Below, in pieces: positions 44,381 through 53,253 of a stretch of DNA of 64,000 bases (positions are counted from its first letter, which is position 1; each line of letters opens with the position of its first letter). The stretch covers positions 345,666 through 409,665 of the forward strand of contig NZ_BDUC01000003.1 of the NCBI RefSeq assembly GCF_002218085.1, given 5' to 3'. The DNA comes from Tolypothrix sp. NIES-4075. Lineage in GTDB: Bacteria > Cyanobacteriota > Cyanobacteriia > Cyanobacteriales > Nostocaceae. The notes under the pieces were generated by a model. It saw only the letters and a list, made by a program, of their open reading frames with translations. It made no database searches and was not told where the DNA came from. The translations under genes were made by a program, and so were the position numbers.

Positions 44381-44965
44381 ATGCGTCAGCCAAAATGGAT
44401 GCGTCCTCGCGTTAGTAAAGAAGAATTTCAGATGCTGCAACGGTTGCGCGATCGCTCCCCCGCACGACATCCTCCTAAAAGTAAGATGACGATGGGCGAT
44501 CGCGTAGCTGATACTGTAGCTTCTACAGTCGGCTCTTGGCGATTTATCATTGTTCAAAGTATCCTGCTCTCGTTTTGGATTCTTCTCAACGTTATTGCCA
44601 CAATTAAGCATTGGGACCCTTATCCCTTCATTTTGCTTAACCTGATGCTGTCATTTCAAGCAGCATACACCGCACCAATTATTATGATGAGTCAAAATCG
44701 GCAGTCTACGATTGATCGAGAGCGTGCTGAACATGACTATCAGGTGAATGTCAAAGCCGAACTAGAAGTTGAGTTGCTGCAAGACAAAATGAATATTTTA
44801 CGCGAAGTGGAAATTCTTGAACTGTCGCAATTGGTGAAAGACCAGCAACAGCGACTGCAACGAATCGAGGAGTTATTATTACAAAGATTAGATGCAATTA
44901 CAACATCTAAAGATGAAAACGATCTTAATTCTTCGCGATCGCACCAGGAATCAAATCCTGATTGA
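44381..44965 (+). CDS. DUF1003 family membrane protein
   Basis: A 194-residue protein: a basic N terminus, MGDRVADTVASTVGSWRFII, two membrane helices (IIVQSILLSFWILLNVIA and FILLNLMLSFQAAYTAPIIM), then SQNRQSTIDRERAEHDYQVN and a coiled coil to the end. This matches DUF1003 (the cyclic-nucleotide-binding-associated or YyaB-like membrane family); the SQNRQxxxDR motif is diagnostic. Function is unknown. It is a single gene, followed by a terminator. Confidence 0.9.
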   Translation: MRQPKWMRPRVSKEEFQMLQRLRDRSPARHPPKSKMTMGDRVADTVASTVGSWRFIIVQSILLSFWILLNVIATIKHWDPYPFILLNLMLSFQAAYTAPIIMMSQNRQSTIDRERAEHDYQVNVKAELEVELLQDKMNILREVEILELSQLVKDQQQRLQRIEELLLQRLDAITTSKDENDLNSSRSHQESNPD

Positions 44966-44980
44966 ATTGTGCAAATATTA

Positions 44981-45020
44981 AAAAGCGATCGCGCTTATAA
45001 ATGCAAGAGCGATCGCTTTT
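44981..45020 (+). terminator. Hairpin terminator built from two HIP1 sites
   Basis: AAAAGCGATCGC at 44981-44992 is the exact reverse complement of GCGATCGCTTTT at 45009-45020, giving a 12-bp stem ending in T4, 15 bases after the DUF1003 gene. Nothing else is seen in 45021-45375. Confidence 0.75.
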
Positions 45021-45375
45021 ATCGTTATTTAGCTAACTTAGAATCAGGATGGTAGATGCCTAGACTGTCTCGTTACGGCTTCCAGGCTGAGTAGTGACGT
45101 GAACGTAAATACTCACTGTCAAATGACGAAAAACAAGTTGGTCTAATTTTCGGCTAAAGATGAGGCGAGGGGGAAAGTAAAATAAACTGGTGCAATAGTT
45201 ACTTCCAACTTTACTGAATATTGGCTTGATCTATTATCACTATTCTCTGTATCTGTCCCCATTTAATGACGCACTTATCACGTCCGCTTAATCCCTAGAT
45301 AAGAAGAGTCAAAATTTCGGCAAAGTTCATTGTGTCAAACGCAGAAATTTATACCACAACACTTCTGGAATGCAT

Positions 45376-45660
45376 CTAACTCAGATAGAACGAAACACTA
45401 AACGCAAAGGCTGCTAATATCACAGGAAACACAGCGCTAAACTCTAATTCCCGTGTCTTAATCATTTGTAGACAATTCAGGGGAAGAAGTAGAGGCCATA
45501 ATGCAGTCGAGATAAAAAACATTACCAAAGATAAAAACTTATCTTCCACGGAAGAACTAGGATGACGTAAGGTAAATCTCAGCCAATTGCTAAAAAAATA
45601 GCAGGTCATCAACAGGTAACTAATAATTAAAGCTAATTGAATCTTATGCACGGTTAGCAC
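45376..45660 (-). CDS. Small three-helix membrane protein
   Basis: A 94-residue protein with three hydrophobic segments (LALIISYLLMTCYFFSNWL, FLSLVMFFISTALWPLLLPL, AVFPVILAAFAFSVSFYLS) joined by short charged loops. GGAG lies seven bases before the ATG. No family was recognised. It is isolated between two long non-coding stretches. Confidence 0.65.
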   Translation of the reverse strand: MLTVHKIQLALIISYLLMTCYFFSNWLRFTLRHPSSSVEDKFLSLVMFFISTALWPLLLPLNCLQMIKTRELEFSAVFPVILAAFAFSVSFYLS

Positions 45661-46500
45661 TCCTTAAGCTATTTAATATTTACCAAAAATGACCTTGAGG
45701 AAATTATTACATGATTTTGTCGGCGGACATTCATATGTTTGAACAGCGGTAGTTAATTTTTGAGTTTGATCTCAATGATACATTTTTCAATAAGATAAAT
45801 GTTAGTAGAAAACTGAATACATATAAATCAGTACTTACACTTATTTTGGAAGATAACTCAATAGGCTAGCAATTATACTGATGATTTTAACTAGCTCAAT
45901 CTTGTTATTATCAAAATTTTAAAGTTCCTCAAAAGAAAATTTATCTACTATTAGTCTAATTTAAAAAAATTAGTGCCTGTATAAACAACTTTACACGGGT
46001 AGTAGATAAACTTAAGTACAAATTACTTTTACTTAATTGCTTTTGTCAGAAATCGCCAATCAGGGTTTGATTTTCACAGGCTGCACTTTGCTCATAGATA
46101 AACAAATATATGGTTTTATTTATTGCTCTCGGTTTTCGTAGTCTTACCAGAAAATTAGTTAGATACAATTGATGAAACAATCCGAGTAACAAAGTGTGTG
46201 GCTTCTAAAACAGTATTTAATATTTTTTATTTATCGGTATAAAATCCTCCTAGATTCGCTTTTGTTAATAAGTTTCCAGCATAACTAAAAAAAAAAATTA
46301 ATGTTGCCATTTTGGCACCTTATTAAAAGTATAAATTTTGACATTTTTAAAGATAAAAACGCTGATTACAAGTTGAATGCTGCTTGTAGCGCCAAAAATG
46401 ATTATCAAATGTGTATATAAATATTCGCAACAATATTAAAAACGAGAATGATTTTTGACAATAAAGCAAAAATGCGCCATCACATGATGACGCACGGCAA
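45661..46500. other. AT-rich non-coding stretch
   Basis: About 840 bases with stops in every frame, no convincing ribosome site, and no obvious strong hairpin or repeat. I see nothing I can name here. Confidence 0.6.
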
Positions 46501-46524
46501 TGAAGTTTATCAGATATGGTGGGA

Positions 46525-46910
46525 TTGACACTCTGCGGTCTTCAGACGCGCAGATTCTCTAAGACCTAGCTTAAAAGGGATAGTCAAATATCCCCCTAGA
46601 CGCTCAAAACAACTACCACTACGATCGGTATTGCAATTGCGCTTACTTAAGATTCAATTAATGCTTTGCGAGTTCATCACAAGCAAGTTCCGTACGCTCT
46701 GTGTTTTCCCATTACTTGTTTACCCAGGGCTACAACTTGTGCTTTCTCCGAGGCAAATCAGGGGTCACTCCTTACAAAACACTTCAACACGCAGATGATT
46801 ATTCCTACTCACACTTTAATTTTATCATTTTTCACGGTGGTTAAAACCACTCGTGGCGTGTTTCCTCCACTGCCTTAAGTCAAGTGGCTTCTACACGACG
46901 ACCCGCGACT
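46525..46910 (-). mobile_element. Possible degenerate IS200/IS605-type element (right-end hairpin on minus strand)
   Basis: On the minus strand, GAGAATCTGCGCGTCTGA with AGACCGCAGAGTGTCAA forms a hairpin followed by GTGTCAA (plus-strand stem 46531-46554). This closely resembles the 3' end I know from cyanobacterial tnpB elements of the IS605 family. Upstream on that strand are other structured pieces (GTGGTTTTAACCAC, GGGATATTTGACTATCCC) but no transposase frame longer than a dozen codons. The likely reading is an internally deleted, transposase-less copy. A structured RNA is an alternative. Confidence 0.4.
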
Positions 46911-46938
46911 TTTTGTGATAGAAAAAAGGTATTATTAG

Positions 46939-47043
46939 TTACTTACCAGGTGAACGATCTTGCGGAAACAGGTAAGCGATCGCTGCACAACCAAATAAAG
47001 TTAGTACACTAACAAAAAATCCAGCAAAGAAAAAAGTAAACAT
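46939..47043 (-). CDS. 34-residue single-helix membrane protein
   Basis: The minus-strand frame from ATG 47043 to TAA 46939 reads MFTFFFAGFFVSVLTLFGCA then AIAYLFPQDRSPGK. It is one long membrane helix with a short polar tail, the shape of the tiny subunits of photosynthetic complexes (Psb, Pet, Psa, Ndh), but it matches none that I can recall. A HIP1 site lies inside. It is too short for routine gene calling. The remaining 47044-47325 is AT-rich with no gene seen. Confidence 0.5.
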   Translation of the reverse strand: MFTFFFAGFFVSVLTLFGCAAIAYLFPQDRSPGK

Positions 47044-47325
47044 ATTGAGAAAGGGTGTATGTTAATTCAAACAGAGATTACACAATGAAAGTCTGTTATA
47101 CTGACTTTCTACCGAGCAAAAGGAAATAAAGCGTAACATGCAGCTTCGTTTTTTGTGCTAAGATTTGGCTTATAATGAGAGAATTAGGCATAAAGTAGTA
47201 ATTGCCTCTAATATTTGTGAGAAGTTAGAAGGATTATTTTCTATACTTTCAAGCTAGCAACTGGATATGACGTGACTGTGGCTAGCTTGTGTCAATAAGT
47301 TGTATCGTCAAATATATTTGCAGCG

Positions 47326-48438
47326 TCAAGCTAAAGGCAGCGAAAAACGAAACGTACTCCCAGACCCGAGTTCGCTTTCTACTTCAATTTGACCGCCTTG
47401 CAGTTCGACCAAACTGCGGGAGATAGTTAAACCAATACCGGTTCCTCCAGAATGGCGATCGCGTGAAGTATCGGTTCGCCAAAAGCGCTCAAACACATGA
47501 GGTAAATCGGATGCGGCAATCCCAATACCTGTATCAATAACTGCAATCCAAAGTTTTGATTCTTCAGTCCAAACGCGAATAATAATCGAACCTGTGGGAG
47601 TATAACGCACCGCATTTCCCAGCAGGTTAACCAAAATTTGTTCTGTGCGGTCAATATCCGCCAAAACAAAAGGCAACTGTGAGGGACATTCTAAACGCAG
47701 AACTGGACCATCTTCTAGCAACTGGTCGGCAAATTTCTCCACTAATGACTCTAATAACGGACGCAGATTCATTGGTTGGATATTAACTGGCAAATAACCA
47801 GCTTCTGCTTTAGAAAGTTCTTGCAAATCGTTGACTAACCTTTCTAAACGCTTAGTTTCTTTTGTTAAGCGTTGATAAATCTCAGGAGTCGGCTTAATTC
47901 CGCCATCGGCAAGTTCTTCTAAGTAACCGCGCACAACTGTTAGAGGTGTTCGCAGTTCATGGGTCATGTCTCCAATTAATTCTCGACGCCGCGCTTCTAC
48001 TCCTTCCAAACTTGCTGCCATTCGGTTTAAACTAGCACCCAGTCGATTCAGTTCGGGAATACCAGACAAGGGTAGTCTTTCATCAAGCTGACCGGCAGCA
48101 ATCTTTTGAGTGATTTGTTCAATTTCCGTCAACTGCTGCATAATTCGTTTGGAAACCCAGTAACTCAATCCCCCAGCAGCTGTAGTCCCCACCAAAACTG
48201 ACCAGAGAGTACTTCGTCGCCAAGCAAATTCAAATCCATCAACCAAATCAGTACGGACATCGATTAAGTCGTATCCTCGATGTTCTAGTTTTTCTAAGTG
48301 CAGAACAAAAAAGCGGGGTGAAGAAACTTTGCTGATAACCACAAAACTACCTACCCCCACCATCATCACTACTAGGTGGGAGAAAAATAGGCGCGATGCT
48401 AAAGGCAAAGATTTAGTCTTTTGCCAGCGCATTTTCAT
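47326..48438 (-). CDS. Membrane sensor histidine kinase
   Basis: A 370-residue kinase: an N-terminal membrane helix (LFFSHLVVMMVGVGSFVVIS), a short extracytoplasmic loop of about 40 residues, a second helix (TLWSVLVGTTAAGGLSYWV), HAMP, HisKA with His in LIGDMTHELRTPLTVVRGYL, and HATPase with N box (NLLGNAVRYTP), DTGIGIAASD, FERFWRTD and GTGIGLTISRSL. It is directly adjacent to the response regulator gene, ending one base before it starts, so the two form a two-component operon. The signal is unknown. Confidence 0.94.
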   Translation of the reverse strand: MKMRWQKTKSLPLASRLFFSHLVVMMVGVGSFVVISKVSSPRFFVLHLEKLEHRGYDLIDVRTDLVDGFEFAWRRSTLWSVLVGTTAAGGLSYWVSKRIMQQLTEIEQITQKIAAGQLDERLPLSGIPELNRLGASLNRMAASLEGVEARRRELIGDMTHELRTPLTVVRGYLEELADGGIKPTPEIYQRLTKETKRLERLVNDLQELSKAEAGYLPVNIQPMNLRPLLESLVEKFADQLLEDGPVLRLECPSQLPFVLADIDRTEQILVNLLGNAVRYTPTGSIIIRVWTEESKLWIAVIDTGIGIAASDLPHVFERFWRTDTSRDRHSGGTGIGLTISRSLVELQGGQIEVESELGSGSTFRFSLPLA

Positions 48439-49149
48439 CTAAACCACAGGGGCATCTTCAAATTTATAGCCTACTCCAACAACAGTTTTAATAAAACTAG
48501 GGTGAGCTTGGTCTTTTTCAATTTTTTTCCGCAAGCGAGCAACATGAGTATCTACCACCCGCTCATCACCAAAAAAGTTATCACCCCAAAGTTTGTCAAT
48601 TAGCTGGCTGCGGTTCCAAACTCGACCCGGATTGCTGACAAAGGTGCTTAATAAGTTAAATTCAAGGCTAGTTAAGTCCAAAATTTCCAATTCCTGAGAA
48701 TTTTTTTGGCGGCTGGCAGTGCGCTGCTCTACATCTACGAGAAAATTTTGTGTACGGTACACCTGATTTTGTCCCCCTTGGCGGAGACTACGCCGTAATA
48801 GCGCTCTGACTCTAGCAACTAACTCTCTAGGGCTGAATGGTTTGACCATGTAATCATCAGCACCAGTAGATAAGCCAATTACGCGATCAATTTCCTCGCC
48901 TTTGGCGGTGAGCATTAAAATATAAGGATCTTTTACACTCCAGTTCTGGCGAATTCTCGCACAAACTTCCAGCCCATCCAAACCAGGAATCATTAAATCT
49001 AGGATGATTAAATCTGGTGGTTGCTCTTGAAACATCCTTAAGCCGCTTATACCATCGCGACTAATGCGACAGGAAAATCCTTCTTTTTCTAAAGAAAGTT
49101 GGATTAATTTAGCGATTTCTAGTTCATCTTCGACAATTAAAATGTCCAT
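48439..49149 (-). CDS. OmpR-family response regulator
   Basis: A 236-residue regulator. The receiver domain (MDILIVEDELEIAKLIQLSL) has its phospho-acceptor Asp in LIILDLMIPGLDG, Thr in MLTAKGEE and Lys in MVKPFSPREL. A winged-helix DNA-binding domain follows (LDLTSLEFNLLSTFVSNPGR, DERVVDTHVARLRKKIE, TVVGVGYKFE). It should bind direct repeats as a dimer when phosphorylated by the kinase encoded immediately downstream. Its regulon cannot be inferred here. Confidence 0.96.
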   Translation of the reverse strand: MDILIVEDELEIAKLIQLSLEKEGFSCRISRDGISGLRMFQEQPPDLIILDLMIPGLDGLEVCARIRQNWSVKDPYILMLTAKGEEIDRVIGLSTGADDYMVKPFSPRELVARVRALLRRSLRQGGQNQVYRTQNFLVDVEQRTASRQKNSQELEILDLTSLEFNLLSTFVSNPGRVWNRSQLIDKLWGDNFFGDERVVDTHVARLRKKIEKDQAHPSFIKTVVGVGYKFEDAPVV

Positions 49150-49286
49150 CTGGCTACAGAGAGATTAAGGCGTTTGTCATTTTACTAAGGAAAACGCTCA
49201 AGCTGCAATGGATGCTAATCCGGGACGCGTGAAATTTTTGAGTCAGAGTGATTTTATTGCCGACGGTGGCAATGTAAAATTGTTTC

Positions 49287-49973
49287 TTAAAGGCTGGAGT
49301 TTGAGAGCGATCGGTAATTATAGCCAGAATGAGGATCTTTTTGAATATATTGTTTAATGCTATCGAGGTCAATGAAGCAGTCAGCAACATCAATCAAGCT
49401 GTCGCTACTGATTCCGCGCAAGCTGACGACTTCAACCCGAACTCCTTTGTAGCTCAAAGCATTAACCGCATAAGCTAAATCTCCATGTCCACCGACTAAG
49501 ACCGCAGTATCGTAGTAAGGTGATAAAGTTATCATATCTACAGCAATTTCTACATCCAGATTTGATTTTTTAGAACCATCCGGAAGCGAAATTAGCTCTT
49601 TGGTGACTACGCGATAACCATTGCGACGCATCCAGAAGAGAAAACCCTGTTGCTTGTCATTGCCGCGCTCCATTCCACTGTAAAAGAAAGCACGCAATAA
49701 TCTTGCATCTTGAGTTAAATGGCAGAGTAATTTAGCATAGTCAATTTCAATGCCGAGTTGCAAAGCTGTATGAAATAAGTTTGAGCCATCAATAAAAATC
49801 GCCACTCGACCGCGATTTGAGCTATTGCAAATCAATTGGTCAGCTGAAGTATTTGGTTTATTGGTGTTTTCACTTTCGACACCAGTGTTCATAAGGCGTT
49901 GCCCTTGCCTACGTGGTTTCTCCTTAAGTATTTTATCTTGATTTGTTTCTTTGTTAAAAGTAGTAATAGTCAT
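49287..49973 (-). CDS. LabA-like NYN domain protein
   Basis: A 228-residue protein with a disordered N terminus of about 55 residues and a NYN (PIN-like) nuclease domain: VAIFIDGSNLFHTALQLGIE, FYSGMERGN, KSNLDVEIAVDM, TAVLVGGHGDLAYAVNAL and GVRVEVVSLRGISSDSLIDV. The acidic residues of the NYN active site are present. The family includes LabA, which in Synechococcus affects circadian output from KaiC. GAGG lies upstream of ATG 49973; an internal ATG at 49892 is possible. A shared role with the circadian-named COP23 genes is not implied by position. Confidence 0.88.
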   Translation of the reverse strand: MTITTFNKETNQDKILKEKPRRQGQRLMNTGVESENTNKPNTSADQLICNSSNRGRVAIFIDGSNLFHTALQLGIEIDYAKLLCHLTQDARLLRAFFYSGMERGNDKQQGFLFWMRRNGYRVVTKELISLPDGSKKSNLDVEIAVDMITLSPYYDTAVLVGGHGDLAYAVNALSYKGVRVEVVSLRGISSDSLIDVADCFIDLDSIKQYIQKDPHSGYNYRSLSNSSL

Positions 49974-50529
49974 TGATACCTCTATATTTTAAATCGGGAA
50001 TGTTTTTTAGGCGAATTGGCATTCTTATAATCTATGGGTTTGTTCTCACTTTAATAACAAATAGTCTTCAGCTAAGGAAAGATCCTAAAGTCCACAGTCA
50101 AGAAAAAATAACATTAATTCTTAACTTTTGTCACTAGAAGGACAACTTCTCTGCTTCTAATTTTATTCTACCTGAGTTATTACTTATTGCTTTAATGCAT
50201 AATTTATATTAATAAACAGTTAACAAATAACTAATGTAATCTGCACTTAAGTTAAATGTGCAACAGATTATTATGGAAATAAGATTACCTTTTCTGACGT
50301 TGATTTATCAGGTAATTTCCAACTAGGGAACAAAGTATGAATAATCATTTGCAAAAAATGTTTAGTTAATAAAGTTAGAAAATGTCCAATTTATGTCTCC
50401 AAAAATTGCTTTTTTTGTCAATAAAGCCAAAAATAGCGTTTTTATAATGATAATTACCGTTATATAGTACCCTTTGATGCTGATGCTAGCTATAAAGAAG
50501 GAAAAGGTTTGTAATCTAGGAGTGATCCA

Positions 50530-50670
50530 TAAAAAGAAATGCCCAGCCCTTCGGGTTCGCCAGTACGAATAGACGGAAATCGACTCCGCCGACTGGACTC
50601 ACCGTGTGTTGAAATTATTCGTGGGTATCGAGGATCGCTTGTTTGACGGCTGGGCATTTATTTCTTGGCA
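50530..50670 (-). ncRNA. Candidate structured non-coding RNA, family not identified
   Basis: A perfect 12-bp stem closes the element: 50537-50548 (AAATGCCCAGCC) with 50648-50659. Inside are CCCTTCGGG, a stem CCAGT/ACTGG (50560-50564 with 50592-50596) containing CGGA/TCCG, and ACGAATA (50565-50571) complementary to 50616-50622 outside that stem, a possible pseudoknot. The GC content is far above its AT-rich surroundings. The minus strand ends GGGCTGGGCATTTCTTTTT, terminator-like, so I favour that strand. There is no coding frame. The gap 49974-51201 otherwise holds nothing I can name. Confidence 0.6.
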
Positions 50671-51201
50671 ATATGCTAGGGCAATAAAGCCGTAGATTAT
50701 ATGACGTATTGCCGAGTCTAGCCCTGGCAACACTGCTAAAAGCGGAGTATATACACAAAAATTTACTGGTGTCAAGCTTTAACTGAGTATCTAAAGTGGT
50801 ATTTTTCTATTCGTTATAAAAGTTACAACAAAAAAAATGAATAATTTATCTAGATTAACAAAACTATATGAAAAAGAGGGGGAAAGGGGAAAGGGATTTT
50901 TAAGAGAATGCTTAAGAAAAATTTGTAGTAAATATTTACACTAAACACTCATTACATTTACTCAATATTTATCATAGAGTCTTCCATTAAGAAGTTACAT
51001 TTACAAATCTTTAGAGAAAATAAAAGCTTTCCTCACAAGTTCCTCAAATTTGATAGTTATTCTGAAAACAGAGCTAAGTAGGTGGACTTAAATGAAGTGA
51101 ATATTTAACTTTATTTCAACCAACTTACTTAATTTGCTGTTGCATAGGCGATCGCTCGCGCTTTAAAATTCACACCTTTATTACTAGAAGTTTGACAAAT
51201 C

Positions 51202-51402
51202 ATGAATAACTGTCCTTGCTGTTCTGGATTACTTTTGCGACATATACGTGGTTCCGAAGTTTACTACTTTTGCCGCAACTGCTGGCAAACAATGCCAGCA
51301 CTGGATTTTGAAAGGCACAATTTATCGCCAGATTTGGTATCGAGTTTATCAAAAAAACGTTTTAGAGGAGAACTCGGTAATGCGGGTGTTGCTTTGTGTT
51401 AA
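51202..51402 (+). CDS. Small zinc-ribbon protein
   Basis: A 66-residue protein: MNNCPCCSGLLLRHIRGSEV, then YYFCRNCWQTMPALDF. The pairs CPCC and CRNC make one zinc ribbon of the kind found in small regulatory or ribosome-associated proteins. Close relatives are, as far as I recall, conserved in filamentous cyanobacteria, but the function is unknown. It is monocistronic. Confidence 0.75.
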   Translation: MNNCPCCSGLLLRHIRGSEVYYFCRNCWQTMPALDFERHNLSPDLVSSLSKKRFRGELGNAGVALC

Positions 51403-51508
51403 AGAAAATTAATTGGTTAAGGTGTTTAAATAATTTGCGTTGTATTATTTGAGGAATATTCCTTCTAGCCCCCTCATTGTTGGCTGTGAGGGGGTGAGAA
51501 TTTGAATT

Positions 51509-52048
51509 TTAAGAACAACTGGTAAGAGCTGCACCACATTGGTCAAGCCTAGCCAACCAACCCTTAATACCTTTATATTCGACTTGCGCCCATTGTCCCT
51601 GACAGCCCAATAATTTAACACTGGTATTAGCGGGAACTCTGCCTAATTTACGGCTTGTTGGATTGGTGGTGGTGTAAATATTTACGCCGTTTGTATTGTA
51701 GCCCCGCGTCGATATGCCTAAGTTTGGTAAATATGCCCAACCAGTTCCTTTAAAACCGCTACCGATATTCTTTATCTGTGCCCAACTTCCGGAAGTAGCG
51801 ACAATTTGAACTGTTTCGTTACCAGGTACTTTTCCTAAAATTCTGTTATTGGAACTTGCGCCATTCCGCACATTTAATCCTTGGGGATCTTTGTCGGTGA
51901 CATAAACAGAAATATCACACTTTTGTTGCTTGGTTGCTTGCGCTAAGACTATTTGATTAGCTATACCAGTATTGGCGATCGCACTGATAAAACTGATTGC
52001 TAATCCCATCATTAGCTTTGATGCTTGATTTTTCTGGGGTTTTTGCAT
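51509..52048 (-). CDS. Secreted protein with two bacterial SH3 domains
   Basis: A 179-residue exported protein with signal peptide (LMMGLAISFISAIANTGIAN) and two SH3b-type repeats: GLNVRNGASSNNRILGKVPG to AQIKNIG, and GVNIYTTTNPTSRKLGRVPA to AQVEYKGIKGWLAR. Paired cysteines near the ends could form disulphides. Such domains bind peptidoglycan or other cell-wall polymers. No catalytic domain is attached, so it is probably a wall-binding or structural protein. Confidence 0.85.
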   Translation of the reverse strand: MQKPQKNQASKLMMGLAISFISAIANTGIANQIVLAQATKQQKCDISVYVTDKDPQGLNVRNGASSNNRILGKVPGNETVQIVATSGSWAQIKNIGSGFKGTGWAYLPNLGISTRGYNTNGVNIYTTTNPTSRKLGRVPANTSVKLLGCQGQWAQVEYKGIKGWLARLDQCGAALTSCS

Positions 52049-52310
52049 ATATTCTCCAATTTTTAGACACTAGCACTGAGAATGGTATCCTTTTTCTATC
52101 TGACATCGTAACCGAACAAGTGATGGTCTATTTTGTCAGAAAATTTTCTCAAACGAATTTAAAGTTTGTAATAAATCTTAATTATATTAAATTCAGCTCC
52201 GCCTTTGCTGGTGGATGCAATGCAACGCTCGTGGTTGAGTGTAAAATGTTCGCTATACCGCGTAAATCGCCCAAAGATTAAGTTAAAAGCTTGAACATTG
52301 ATTCAGTAAT

Positions 52311-53192
52311 ATGAATATTAAGACACACCCAATATCAGATAAGATAGGTCAACAAATTATTAATGTAGATAATACTAGTATTTTCAAACTAGATTTAGAA
52401 GAAATTATTAGTCTATTTAAATTTTACGGTGTCTTACTTTTTAGAGGATTTGAAGCTAACGCCGACATTTTTAAAGAATTTAGCAATTTATTAAGTACCG
52501 ATTTTATAAATTATGCTGGAGGAGCCTTCGCTAGAAGGGTAATTAATGGAGATAATACTCTTTTAAGTGTAAACGATTATCAGTTTGAAATTAAGTTGCA
52601 CGGAGAAATGTACTATCAGAAGAATATTCCACTTTTGGTGTGGTTTTTTTGTGCTAATCCTGCATCACAAAATGGTGAAACAACAGTGTGTGATGGCAGA
52701 CAATTTTTTCATGAAATCAGTAGTTCAACCAAAGAATTATTTAGGAAAAAAAAGCTAAAATTCACCGTTTGTATGAATAAAGACGAGTGGCGCAAAAAAT
52801 ACCAAACTGATGACTTAAATAAATTAGGAGAGATGTGTAAAAGCAATAATACTTACCTAAAAGTCAACGAAAATCAATCGATTGTTCTTGAATACGTTTG
52901 CCCAGCAATCATTCCTAGCAGATGTGGCAAATATCAGGTTTTTATTAATAGTCTATTGCCAACAAAGCAGTTAAATCCAGAGGTTCTTATCTTTGATGAT
53001 AATTCCGAAATTCCTGATGATGTTGTTTCTGAACTGAATGAAATCGCTGAGAGATTAACCACGGAGATATCTTGGGCAAAAGGGGATATTTTAATGATTG
53101 ACAATACAAGGATACTTCATGGTAGAAGAGCTTTTTCTGATGAAAAAAGAGATATTTATATCAGGCTATGTGCCCCAGCTTTTCCATTTTGA
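52311..53192 (+). CDS. TauD/TfdA-type Fe(II)/2-oxoglutarate dioxygenase
   Basis: A 293-residue enzyme with GVLLFRGFEANADIFKEFSN near the N terminus and the iron facial triad His97, Glu99 (KLHGEMYY) and His270 (NTRILHGRRAF); the 2-oxoglutarate-binding Arg is in RDIYIRL. The HxE pair, instead of the usual HxD, is the pattern of clavaminate-synthase or asparagine-oxygenase-like members that hydroxylate amino acids for natural products. The gene is more AT-rich than its neighbours and stands alone, suggesting transfer. The substrate is unknown. Confidence 0.88.
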   Translation: MNIKTHPISDKIGQQIINVDNTSIFKLDLEEIISLFKFYGVLLFRGFEANADIFKEFSNLLSTDFINYAGGAFARRVINGDNTLLSVNDYQFEIKLHGEMYYQKNIPLLVWFFCANPASQNGETTVCDGRQFFHEISSSTKELFRKKKLKFTVCMNKDEWRKKYQTDDLNKLGEMCKSNNTYLKVNENQSIVLEYVCPAIIPSRCGKYQVFINSLLPTKQLNPEVLIFDDNSEIPDDVVSELNEIAERLTTEISWAKGDILMIDNTRILHGRRAFSDEKRDIYIRLCAPAFPF

Positions 53193-53253
53193 GATTTTGT
53201 TAATGCTGTGTCAGCTTGACTTATTTTATCAGCCAAGCTTGTTTACTAATACT

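Noticed and set aside
44237..44611. 124-codon minus-strand frame
   Set aside because: Mostly the TTTGCCC repeat read backwards (KGKGQRG) plus antisense of DUF1003.
45060..45330. Possible degraded coding piece on the minus strand
   Set aside because: A stretch of about 55 open codons with weak protein character but no start, motif or recognisable family.
46666..46878. 70-codon frame on the + strand
   Set aside because: Cys/Pro-rich peptide with no ribosome site, antisense to the IS605-like relic.
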